From NCBI GenBank assembly GCA_032718865.1, contig JALUTQ010000045.1, positions 806,001 through 870,000 of the forward strand: a stretch of 64,000 nt of DNA, read 5' to 3'. Below are positions 54,240 through 64,000 of this stretch, piece after piece; position 1 is the first letter of the stretch; every line of letters begins with the position of its first letter. A model generated the notes under the pieces. That model was not told the origin of the DNA, ran no database searches, and saw nothing but the letters and a program-made list of their open reading frames with translations. A program made the position numbers and the translations under genes. Source of the stretch: Tilletia caries. Taxonomy: Eukaryota; Basidiomycota; Exobasidiomycetes; Tilletiales; Tilletiaceae.

Positions 54240-55070
54240 CCTTGCTGCTGCCGTTGCTCAGAAGAAGTCAGTTGAGCGAGTGGCAGGTTGATGTCGTTGT
54301 CGATGCGATGGAAATTTCTTTCGGCCGATACACTCCGCTCTGTCGGTGTTTTTTTTTTTTTTTTTAATTCATTGATTACCCAGACTTTAGTTCTGGGTTT
54401 TTATCGGCCCCGGCCCCTTACGGCCGTATTGTTCATTGCAACATCAATAGAAATTTTTTTCGCAATTCCGCCTCAAACCTCCTCAGATTTTTTTAGAGGG
54501 GGGTCCATTCGATTCTCTGTTACGTGTCCAAATTTCAGCTCATTCGGAGCAGTTTGAGGTGTACTTCATTTAGTGACGGAAGTTGAGCGTTTCGGATTTA
54601 GTCCATGATCATGGAAATTAGCAGCAAAGCTCTTAACTCCGAAGGCCCGAAGCGCCCACCACCACTCACTCCCTCACCAGCACTCCCTCACCACCATACC
54701 ATTTCCCTTCCCCCTGCCACCGACGTCTCGCTGCAGCAACGAAGCACATCAAGGTAAGAATTTCCTCTCACCATCTGCGCTGCTGAGTGCTAACTGTATT
54801 TCTTTCTTTCCAGTCTGCAACGTTTTGAGTGATTTCTTCCTCCGGTGAGCCTCTCCTCCGTTGATCCGTCTCTCTCCGCCTCTCTTCGCCACTCTCTTTC
54901 CCTCTCTCCCTCTAGCTGAACATTGTCGTATGTAAAATACCAGAGTGACCACATGCAAATTGCAATCTGTTTTCGACTCGGACTCATGGCGGAGCGGACG
55001 AAGGGTAGCGAAGCTACCCTGAGCTTCCGCGTAGCCATGAGCGCCTTTGAATCATAACTTGCATCTGTCT
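54240..55070. other. Upstream region of the PPR-like gene, no further gene seen
   Basis: Contains a T17 run (54349-54365) and, at 55004-55020, the short hairpin GGGTAGC-GAA-GCTACCC. Confidence 0.5.
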
Positions 55071-55226
55071 GTCATATCAATCATGTCTGAGAAATGCAAT
55101 CTACCTTACTTAGTAGCCTCGGACAGCTCCGATCACTTCCTCTGGACGACCACGACCATGATGTCCGATTATAGGGGGAGGCTATGTCATTTTTTTATTT
55201 ACAATCAATGGAAATGATAGCTACAG
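55071..55226 (+). repeat. Dispersed ~155-bp repeat, copy A
   Basis: Begins GCATCTGTCTG, contains TTAGTAGCCTCGGACAGCTC and a T7 run, ends GATAGCTACAG. Roughly 87% identical to 59589-59753. Confidence 0.8.
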
Positions 55227-55779
55227 TGTTTCTGGTCATCCTTTAATATAATAACGCAAAGTCCATAGTGCGGATATCACGGATACAACACGGACTTACG
55301 GTTCGGAGTTAAGACTCCCTTTGTCAACGCTTACACTTGCTTCACATAACCGACAGGATCACGTCCTTATCCTTTCTCTACCTCGGCGCTTCCATGGCAT
55401 CCACCACACATCGAGGTCCCAGCTGCTCTGTCGTGAGGGTTAGCGCGATCATGAATCACGGAGGTAGCTGATGGTTTTTCGCTCTCCATGGCTTTCTCGC
55501 ACACTTCTGACTCTTCTTCTCTCTCTCTCAGACCCCTCTCGTCCTCGTCACACTGCCGGGATGTGCGTGGACAAGATGCTCGTCCGTCTCCAGCCATTTT
55601 TCACTTGATGACAACTCATGAGTAATAACCACTCATTGACCGCTGACTATGTCCTCACTCACTCTCAGTTGTACATCTGCTACTCTATCCCAAGAAACTT
55701 TCCGACTGACACACACACCATTGTCCATCTGACTTCTGAGACATCCTGCGCGCTCGTTTTTATCCCAGGTTACTTCCTC

Positions 55780-56791
55780 CAGAGTCCAGGGCGGTCTCAA
55801 GTTCGGTGGGTACGAGTTCTGGAAGAAGACCATCGACGACAATGTCGGCTACGAGAAGTCGAGAAGGCAAAGGAGAACCGGATGGCTGTCTACGTGATTG
55901 CCTCCGCCATGTGCGAGTTCTTCGCCGACTTCGTGAGTCCACCTCTACACTCGTCGCGTCCCCTTTATGTACGGTCCTCTGACTCTTTCTCGTTGACACG
56001 ACGCGTCGCTTTTCGCTCTCTCTCTCTGTCTCCTTCTTTAGGCTCTCTGCCCCCTGCCCCTGGAAGCTACGCGCATCCGTCTTGTTTCCAAGCCTACCTT
56101 TGGAAACGATCTCCTCGGCGGCTTCGCCCGTACTGCCAAGGAGGGAGAGCTCGGCATTCGGTGGCTTCTACGCTGGCTTTTGTCCTATTCTCTTCAAGCA
56201 GATTCCTTACAACACGGGCAAGGTGAGTTTGGCGGGAATAGGCCCGGCCCACCTTGGTTCACAGTCGGGAGCTTGTTTTTTGACCCTCCCTTTGTCAGCG
56301 CCCTTTTACAGTTCGCTACCATGAAGGTCATCCTCGTACGTGCTCTCTCTCTACGATCCCGAGATCGAAATCCCTACGGGTGCCTGGGCTGAGCTGACAC
56401 GCTTCTTCTTTTCCACATTCGTTCCACGCAGGAAATCGCGCTCAAGTTCACCAACAACAAGAAGGCCGACCTCTCCGGTGGTGAGGCCACCGTGTACAAA
56501 CTCGGCTCCGGTCTGATCGCCGGTTTCGCCACCGCCCGCCACTACCATCTTGCAGCCCGCCGACACTCTGTGAGTTCTCCTCGATAGCTGCCCACGATGC
56601 GTCTCTCTCTCTTCCCCAGTTGCTCCATGCTGGATTCCTGAACCCGTTTATCTCCACAGTCTGTCGAAGATCAACAAGTAGAAGGCCCTGCCCGGGGATA
56701 CCGTCACCTCGCGTCTCGTCAAGATGTCCGGAGAGTCCGGTGTCCGCGGTCTGTTCACCGGTCTTTCAACTCGTCTGATCATGGTCGGGTG
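55780..56791 (+). pseudogene. MIR1: Mitochondrial phosphate carrier (MIR1/PIC-type), truncated
   Basis: The second half of a phosphate carrier is readable across frames: GGLKFGGYEFWKKTIDDNVGYE, then [64 protein letters not shown], and finally SGESGVRGLFTGLSTRLIMVG. Four to five GT-AG introns are retained (for example after ADF at 55934 and after TGK at 56223). It therefore arose by genomic duplication, not retroposition. Damage: a lost G near 55858, a 6-bp duplication near 56050, frameshifts near 56157 and 56535, and a TAG at 56679-56681. The N-terminal carrier repeat and the last exon are missing. Confidence 0.85.
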
Positions 56792-56799
56792 AGTTTACT

Positions 56800-59588
56800 C
56801 TCTTTCTCTCTTTTGACGCGTCTTGCGAAGGTGTGAGAGACTGATGTTGTATTGCTCGTTTTTGCTTCCTTGAAACTTCATGAAGAACTTGCATGCATCT
56901 GTCACTGCTCTGCAGACTGCAAGAGAAAGATTGTCAAGAAGAGAAAGTGAAGCGCAGAGCGAAGAAGTTCGGACCCTGGCCTGTGTATTTGTCCTCAGCC
57001 CTGAGGTAACCGACAATAAATCGTCAACGTGCTCGGTATCCTTTCGAGTTTCACAACACTCAACTGCTTTGAGAACGAAGTGTGACGTGCATGGGGCGAG
57101 GGTATGGACGTATAGTTAGAGGGGCGACTGGGAGAGGGTCTGAGAAGGAAGGACAGAAAGAGTGAAGAGAGGTGAAACCGTGGATGCAGAGAGTAGGTGA
57201 GCAGTGAGGGGAACCAAAACAAAGGCGAGAGGCTGAAAGTGGAGCGTTCAAGGTGAGAGCTTGCGACACCATTTGGCGCCAGATTCCAGACTCCATAGGA
57301 CGGAAAGTCCACGAAGAAGAACTGTCAAGGACGGAAGGAGAGGCGCAAAGGGAAGAAAGGTCAGCAACGTGCGAGAGCGGAGTGGCACCAGACTGACGCG
57401 TCATGTTGAGAGGTTGCAGGGTAACGTAAAAGCAGACAGAACGATGTGGTACTGACTACTGAGGCCTAAGGAGTCAGGACTTGGGACTGAGATGTAGTCA
57501 AAAAAATAAAGGAGCAGGATGATGAGAACAAGAAGGAAGGCGTTTGGTGCACACAAAATGACAGCACAACGGGCATGAGGATGATGATTACTCAGTCCTG
57601 ATGGCAGCTGTCCTGCTGTTCAGCTGACGAGCGCGGCGGTATCGACGTCTGCACAAGGAAATGGCCTGTGAAAAAGCAAAGAAGATATGAGGACTGGAGG
57701 GCATGGAAGCAGAGCCTTGAGAGTCCAGACGAAGTGACGAACGTCGCTAGCGGACAGCGGGGACCGAGCTACATATGTAGTGTAGAACCCGCAACGTTGC
57801 TAAACAAAACTGTTAAATGTAAAGTGATTGATACAGAAGACCTCAAGCCTTAGGCCTCAGGGCTCAGGTCTCAGATCTCAGAGCGAATGGAAAGAAGAGC
57901 GCTCAGAAAGTGAGTAGGGCAGCAGCCGCGCAAGTGGAAGGTCAGCGGCTCAGCGCAACACAAATCACGGGAAAGAGACGGGCCGGTATCGACTGGATGT
58001 GTCAATGTGTGCATCCTGTATGGCGTATGCGAGAGCTGAGTGAGGAGTGAGATGACAAAGGCTGAAAGGCATGCAAATCGTGATGGACATTAGTCAGCGT
58101 TCCGTCACATTAGTATGAGTGCGTTCAAATCACAACGTAAGTAAGGGCACTCGTGGCCCAGCTGTGTAGTGAAGGGGGAGAGTGAGGAGTATAAGCTAGG
58201 AGACGAGTCGAACGCGCAAGGGAGCAGGAGCAGAGACGTTCCGGAGAGTGGAGACGCTTCTGTATAGACTACAGGGAGACTGAAAAGTGGTCAGCAATAT
58301 TGGTACAGAAATGCGTCAGTGTGACCAGCGGTAATGCGGACGCGAACGCGAATACGTACCGGGCTCATGGAGGCCCGGCACTGCAAAAGGCAGAAGAAGG
58401 AAAAGCTGATGTGGGCAGAGAGAAATGAATTAATTAAGTGCGCTGTCGGAACTTGGAGACGTACGGCAGGGAGGGGTATACTCACCAATCCTAATAAGTA
58501 CAGAGGAGGCTGAGGAGTGAGGATAGTTCGCCAGCAGTGCCCGGAGGAGGCTTGCGAACGCAACTACCACCGTGTAAACAACGATCCTGGAGGCTGCGAA
58601 GGTTGGCAAGCTGCAGGAGAATAGAAATACGAAGAGATGTTAGTATAAGGACTGATTCAGCCCCGTGCAGACGTGGAAGCGACATACCGTTCTGAGCGTG
58701 CGGGGAAAGACAATGACTCCCGAGAAAAGGGAAGGCGGAGCGAATGAGCGGGAGGGCCGAGGGACGCAGAAGAGGTGCTTAGCGGCGTCCAAACCCGGGG
58801 GCCGGCGGGCGGCGACCGAGCCAGGAGAACGGCGGGAGACAGACAGGAGCGCCCGGCGGAGGCACATGATTCGCACGTGGAGGACGTGCCCACTGCCCGC
58901 ACATGACGAGAGGAGAAGGAGGAGCTGGTAGACCGCAGAAGACATGGCGGGCCCGGAAGGTGACATAAAGGTACCTGCGGAAAAGGAAAAGGAACAGAGA
59001 GATCGGAGAGAGAACGAAGGGAAAGGAACAGTCAGCTAATCGTACAAAGAAGACAATGGACCCTACAAGCGTCGTATAGTGTAGGATGCCCGAGTGATTT
59101 GAGGAGAGGATCCTGTCATCATATGAGACATTGAGGAGGAGGAGATGCTTTGAGATTGGCACAGTTAGAACGCGGATGGGAAAGGGAAGAGTTGTGAGTT
59201 AGTGTGTAAAGAGGAGGAAGACGATCCACGAAAGCAGCGAAGAAGGATAGATGCAGAATGGGAAGGGTTGCGGCGTACCGTGTCCACACCGTGAAGAGTA
59301 CACCTTGGCTTGAGCGCGTGGCCAATAGGCCATTTATCTACTCGTCATTATCGAGAAGTCCACGTGTTAGACGCCCGCGCTGTGCGCGGGCGTTAGTTAT
59401 TCCTTGTAATGATAGGAGAGTGGATGTCAATGTTTGGGAGAGATTGAGCCAGAATTGAGCGAGATTGCTTAGTACAAACTCGGCGGCTACTTAGTACCCC
59501 TGCGCGCGAGCCACATATCTGACCCAAACTCGACAACGACGCTGTTCCCGAGCTTCAAACGTCACGCCCTAGTCTATCACACCCTCAC
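56800..59588 (-). other. No protein gene; possible spliced non-coding transcript on the minus strand
   Basis: No family-like protein is found in 2.8 kb. Minus-strand splice-like pairs are dense: GTATGTCG at 58687 with CTCCTGCAG near 58613, GTGAGTAT near 58486 with TTTTGCAG near 58381, GTACGTAT near 58360 with TTTTCAG near 58276. The implied exons are short and carry stops. Confidence 0.3.
59371..59393. other. Perfect GC-rich hairpin, 10-bp stem, 3-nt loop
   Basis: ACGCCCGCGC-TGT-GCGCGGGCGT. Lies among two copies of a GAATTGAGCGAG-containing segment (about 59420-59475 and 59767-59815). Confidence 0.7.
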
Positions 59589-59753
59589 GCATCTTTCTGT
59601 ATTAGTAATCATCTGTGAGAAATGCAATCTTCCTTCCTTAGTAGCCTCGGACAGCTCCGATCACTTCCTCCGGACGACCACGACCATGTTGTCCGACTGC
59701 AGGGGGAACCTATGTCATTTTTTTATTGCAATCAATAAGAATGATAGATACAG
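59589..59753 (+). repeat. Dispersed ~160-bp repeat, copy B
   Basis: Near-copy of 55071-55226, here about 240 bp upstream of the Harbinger transposase start. Confidence 0.8.
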
Positions 59754-59994
59754 CTACGCTGAGCTTGGATGTGAAGGTTTGAGAGAGATCCGGCGAGAAT
59801 TGAGCGAGTACTAGGCCAGTTCACGCGTAAGCCTTTTCGTCGCTTTGTCTCGCTTTGCCTCGCATTTCAATGCGATTTCGGTGGTTTATGACGCATTTTA
59901 AGATCAAAACCAAATGATTAATGATTATCCAAGGCCCAAGCCCACAATCACCTTCATCGTAGCCTTCAACTCCCAAGCAAGCGCTCGTCTGACC

Positions 59995-61295
59995 ATGGTA
60001 CGAGCGCACCAGATTCAAGAGGCAGAAGAGACCGTGGCTGTGTGCCTACTGGAGGAGCTGGAGACCGACCCAGAGGAAGAGGACGTTCCGTCCTTGCTCT
60101 TCATATCACAGGCTATGCTATGCGACCTCTACACCCCGCGCTATCTGCACCAGCGAGCACCGATACCCAAGTCTCGAGATTGGGTGGACACCATTTTTCC
60201 CGACCTTGATGCTGCCCGGTTCAAAACGTGGGTTTGCATGGATCGAGCTTCGTTTGCTTTCATACACGACCTTATCGCCGAGTCCCCTGTCTTTGGCTCC
60301 ACTCCGAGATCACCTCAGGCGCCTGTGGCTGAGCAGCTCGCCATTGCGCTGCACAAGTTTGGCACCCACGGGACGGGAAGCGGAATCAGAATGGAGGCGG
60401 GACATTGGGGGCAATCTGAAGGTCACATTGTCAACAGTACTCGCCGCGTGGCACATGCGCTTTGCGATATACTACAACATTGGATCAAGTGGCCAGGAGA
60501 GCAGGAGCGTGCAGAAGAATCACGGAACGCAGCACAACGAGCCGGACTGGAGGGCATGATTGGGAAGGTAGATGGGACTGATGTGGTGCTGCACGAGCGT
60601 CCAGGTGAGAGACACCCTTGATCCAGTGTCCTTTTCTGCTGGAACATATGAGCGTTGATCATTCTGTAACTCTAACTTGTGAGGGAAGGAGGATCGATGA
60701 AAGGGGACGAATTTTTCAATCGGAAGAAGAGATACGCAGTCAATCTCACAGCAGTCTGCGACAGGCACCTTCGATTCACGTTCGTCACCACAGGTTGGCC
60801 TGCTTCTGTGCACGACAGTCGGGTCTGGGTGAATACGGACGTTGCCGCTCGTCCCGATCACTACTTCGGCCCTAAGGAGTACCTCATTGGGGATTCGGCG
60901 TATCAGTGCGGCGACAATCTTGTCGTTCCTTACAAGCGCCCTCATTCCCGTCTTCGACGAACCGTCAGTTCAATCGTGCCTTGTCCTCAGTGCGCATCGA
61001 CATAGAGCATGCGTTCGGCCTGTTGAAAGGGCGGTGGGCCAGCCTCAAAGGTTTGCGGCTTCGCATTCTTTCCGACGAGCATATGGAGGGAGCGTGCCGC
61101 TGGGTTCTGGCGTGCTGTGTGCTTCATAACATATTGTTGTGTATTCGAGATGGCTGGCTGGTAGATGAGGAGGAGAGGAACGGGGAGAACGGTGCCAGGA
61201 ACGATGAGCTCGCGGACGACGAAGCTGAAGGTGTGAACGAAACTAGACGGCAAGAGGTGCAACGTGTTGTGTTAGCGTATCTGCATCGGGAATAA
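59995..61295 (+). pseudogene. PIF/Harbinger transposase (DDE_Tnp_4), one frameshift
   Basis: The start was chosen at ATG 59995 (MVRAHQIQEAEE); an in-frame ATG at 59914 is possible. Intron 60605-60688 (84 bp, GT-AG) restores a good frame. Motifs: a helical N-terminal region (FKTWVCMDRASFAFIHDLI), VDGTDVVLHERPG (first Asp), FFNRKKRYAVNLTAVCD, SVHDSRVW (second Asp), GDSAYQCGDNLVVPYKRP, FNRALSSVRIDIEHAFGLLKGRW (catalytic Glu). Near 60960 one base appears to be missing between PYKRPHSRLRR and NRQFNRALSS, which shifts frame. Everything else is intact, so recent loss or a sequence error are both possible. Stop at 61293-61295. Confidence 0.85.
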
Positions 61296-61346
61296 AAAGA
61301 ACGAATGGGAACCGAACGTTCTTGGACTCACTGATGACTGATATTC

Positions 61347-63446
61347 TCACGAACGTTCCGCTTCACCTGTCTCGCCATCTTCAGGCAGCTGCCCGTCAGG
61401 ATTGTCGAGTTCTGGTGCAGTCTTGCGTCCTGTTGTAGTTCCGGCATGGCGTTCTTCAGATCCAGAGCCGGCACGTTGATCGAGTTCGCGTGCGTAGAAC
61501 TGTGGAGTGGGATAGGTGTTGTATTGTGGGGCCATCATCCATGGTGGTAAATTAGCAAGCTGACGTCCATCCATAGCTCCTACTGACGACGGCGTCGGCG
61601 CAGCAGTTGCCTCAGCAGGCGCAGCAGTCGAGGGCAGGCGAGACTGTGGGTGAAAGTTGGGAGGGGGGCCATGCTGGCCTCCAAGTCCAGGTGGCTGCGA
61701 AGGAGGATGCATGGGTCCGGGAGGAGCCATACCGGTAGGAAATGGCCCGGTTCCAAACTGCATCATACCGAATGGGTATGGAGGATACGGCGATATCGGA
61801 TAAGGGTGGGCTCCTTGACCGTATGCTGCTTGAGGCGCTGGCTGGCGCTGTTCGATACGTTTTGCTTCGAGCTCCAACCTCTTGCGTTCGATCTGCCGTT
61901 CTTCTGCTCGTTCGTTGTACTGACGTTCCGTTTCTTTGGCCTGCCGCTCACTCTCTCTGGCCCTAAGCTCCATCTCCATGCGCCACTGCTCCTCCCTGCG
62001 GCGTGCCTCCTCCCTCTTCTCCTCTCTCTGTTCCTCCCGCAGTGCCTTTTTCTGCCTCCCATTGCTCTGCTCGGCGAGCTCACTCAAGGTTAGCCTCGTG
62101 TGCCCTTCTTGCCTCCATCTCTCGTCGCTCGTCCCTACGCTCATCTCTTTCTACCTCCTTCTCCCTCTTTGCTGCATTCAGCTCCGCCCACTTGATCGCC
62201 TGGTCTCCTGTCCATTTTTCCTTCTCGTTTGTCTCACTAGCCCCCCTCAGCTTTGCGGCCTCCACGGCCGCTATCCTGTCGCGTTCCATGGTGAGTTTTG
62301 CTCGGGTTTCGCTGACTTCTAGCACAGCTTCGACCATGTTGGCTGGGGGCTTCTTGCTGGGGGTAGGCGACGGACCTGGGGCTTGGCGACGAGCAAGGAA
62401 GGGCCCTGATCCAGAGGCTTTGGCTGCGGGGGTGGACGGCTGGGACTTGCTGACGGAGCCCTTTTGCTTCTTGCCTGGTGACTTCTGCGCAGTCTTGGGA
62501 ATTCCAGCTAACCCATTTCCATTCGTGCTTCCTTCCCCTCCTCCAACAGTGCCTTCCATAGCCTGGACAGCTGCCTCCTCTGCCAGTGACTCTTCCTCAC
62601 TTTCTGCGTTTCCGAATCGGCTGACCTCTTCTTCCAGAAGACGCTCAGCAGCAGCAGCAGTGCCGAAACCTAATTCGTTCTCCTGTTCGTCTTCCTGATC
62701 CAGATGTCCGACTCGGGTTGAGGCAAGTGATGCAGATCGAGCAGACGCGGAAGCAAGTGGAATAGACGGTCCCGCGCTGCTCGCGACAACGGGGGGGCCG
62801 GATGTTCGTCTTGGTCCCCATCACCTCGTCGAACTCCCAGTACCAGTGGCAGGTACGGTCAATGAATGCTGAACGCCAACGAACTAACACGCATCAGTTC
62901 TCTATCCTTTTTCCCACTTCTACAGTTCTACTCACCCTTGATTGATTCCCCTGCTTTTCCTCCATCGCCAGTCCAGACCTCCTCCTCTAGGTCTCCCATT
63001 CCACCACCGCTCTGATTGAGTATCCGGACAATCTCCTTGTACTTGTCTTCCATCTTCAACAGCTTATCCGCGACCTTTTTTGCAGTCAGCTGCGGCTCCC
63101 GTTCCGCCAGGCGCAAAGAGGTGAGAATATGCGTGGCCGTCTCTCCCTTGCGCGCGACGTAGGCATTGAAATTCTTGGCGATTCCGTTCCTGTCCCTTTT
63201 GCAGACCCACTCGACCAAGAGCTCTTCGAGCGAGCGAGGCCATCGGAAGTGCCTGCGGGCCGTTTCCTGGGCGCTTCCGTTCTCTCCAACAGGCTCCGAA
63301 CCACCAGCTTCTTGCGCGGCGGGGACGCGCCCCACAGGAGAGGGCAGGACAGGGCCGGTGTTGACCGCAGGGGTTTCGGTGGCTTTGCGTGGCGAGGTGC
63401 GGAGGGGGCCCACTGGCCGAGCACGAGCTGCAGCTTTGGGCGGCAT
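61347..63446 (-). pseudogene. Harbinger partner protein, Myb/trihelix-like, with coiled coil
   Basis: ATG 63444-63446; intron about 62884-62935. The N-terminal low-complexity region is followed by a trihelix/SANT-like DNA-binding segment (FRWPRSLEELLVEWVCKRD ... LKMEDKYKEIVRIL) that closes in exon 2 with CHWYWEFDEVMGTKTNI. Then come acidic and Pro/Lys-rich parts, a long Glu/Arg coiled coil and a Pro/Gly/Gln-rich tail. Harbinger elements need such a partner for nuclear import and binding to the ends. The frame is disturbed at G7 62791-62797 (one base long), by a TGA near 62080 and at T5 62047-62051. It converges on the transposase with a 51-bp gap. Confidence 0.7.
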
Positions 63447-64000
63447 CGTGGGAGAGCTAGATGCATGGGGCGGGGAGAGCGAGCGGGATACGGACCGAAG
63501 AGAAGTAGCCTGTACGCAGTACGTCTGGACCCTCTATGCGGTATGGCGGTATGGTGCTGACGATGAGGTTCTGTCCTTCTAGAGCGGCCTGCGTGCTAAC
63601 CCTCCCTCCATGGTGAGCACGTGCTGCCGCCTGCTGTCCTGACGATGCTGCCTTTTTCTCACAGGAATTTTCACCAAGTCTTTCTGCACCCTGCCACCAC
63701 GGCACCACGGCACCACCCCGCTCTTCTTTTCCTCACCGCTCACAGATCAACTTCCTTCGCGGCCATCCCCATCTGTTCGCAGCCCGCTCTTGCGCTGCGT
63801 TGGCGGTTCCTGTACCCATGTGCACTCGGTGAGTCGTCCTTCCCTTCCTCGCTCATTGCATTCAGCGGCCCCGTTTGGCCATACTCCCTTGATGCCTTCC
63901 TCTGCAGCCTTACTCTTGGAGCCTTGGCCCGGTAGAAACATGTTTCACAGGTGAGTAGAGCACCCCTACTCCTCTAAAGCGACCCTATCCACTCTCATCG
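63447..64000. other. Upstream of the Harbinger partner gene; no gene seen
   Basis: The right end of the Harbinger element was not located; it may lie here or beyond the window. Confidence 0.4.

Noticed and set aside
55071..55226. Spliceosomal or SRP RNA identity for the dispersed repeat
   Set aside because: No match to the diagnostic 5' or loop sequences of U1, U2, U4, U5, U6 or SRP RNA that I could recall, and no clear A/B boxes.

Overview
The window looks like nuclear DNA of a basidiomycete fungus. Host genes have short GT-AG introns (about 60-140 bp) and serine/proline/glutamine-rich proteins. The transposon content includes Tnp2-type and KDZ-type transposases with C-x-C clusters, chromodomain Ty3 elements, and MULE, Harbinger and hAT-like elements. 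No tRNA, rRNA or CRISPR was seen.

Positions 1-37,700 are a transposon nest. From the left: a low-complexity reading frame; a decayed Tnp2/CACTA-type transposase gene split by a 2.4 kb non-autonomous LTR element (3550-5949, TSD GTTCA); word-dense MITE-like DNA; and a Miro GTPase fragment cut by a CTCCG-rich MITE on one side and a MULE (9153-20060) on the other. Inside the MULE transposase gene sits a young chromovirus (11085-19090, TSD GAGAT). It has gag, pol with a chromodomain, a textbook -1 frameshift signal, a Tf1-like self-priming arrangement, and a third ORF encoding a C2H2-like finger plus a JmjC-like domain. Next come AT-rich TGTCATA-word DNA and two nested solo LTRs. Then comes a KDZ-type transposon (23357-37725) with 20-bp terminal inverted repeats, arrays of TTTTGCCTCC words at both ends and two convergent genes. 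It was invaded by a hAT-like MITE and by a second Ty3 element (29662-37452, TSD CTGTG). In that element the RNase H domain lies after integrase, and its gag carries a further solo LTR.

Positions 37,779-54,239 are a compact host block: DPH4 (+), a Nud1/Cdc11-type LRR scaffold (-), an AMSH-type JAMM deubiquitinase (+), an APH/ACAD10-11-like phosphotransferase (-) and a large PPR-like, probably mitochondrial protein (-). DPH4 and NUD1 converge. NUD1 and the AMSH gene share a 251-bp divergent promoter. From 54,240 on there is a truncated mitochondrial phosphate-carrier pseudogene, a region with splice-like signals but no coding sense, a dispersed ~160-bp repeat, and a PIF/Harbinger transposon (DDE gene plus Myb/trihelix-like partner, convergent).

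The strongest candidates for something new are the JmjC-like ORF in the chromovirus, the relocated RNase H of the second Ty3 element, and the recurring architecture in which each DNA-transposon family is filled with its own short word in both orientations.
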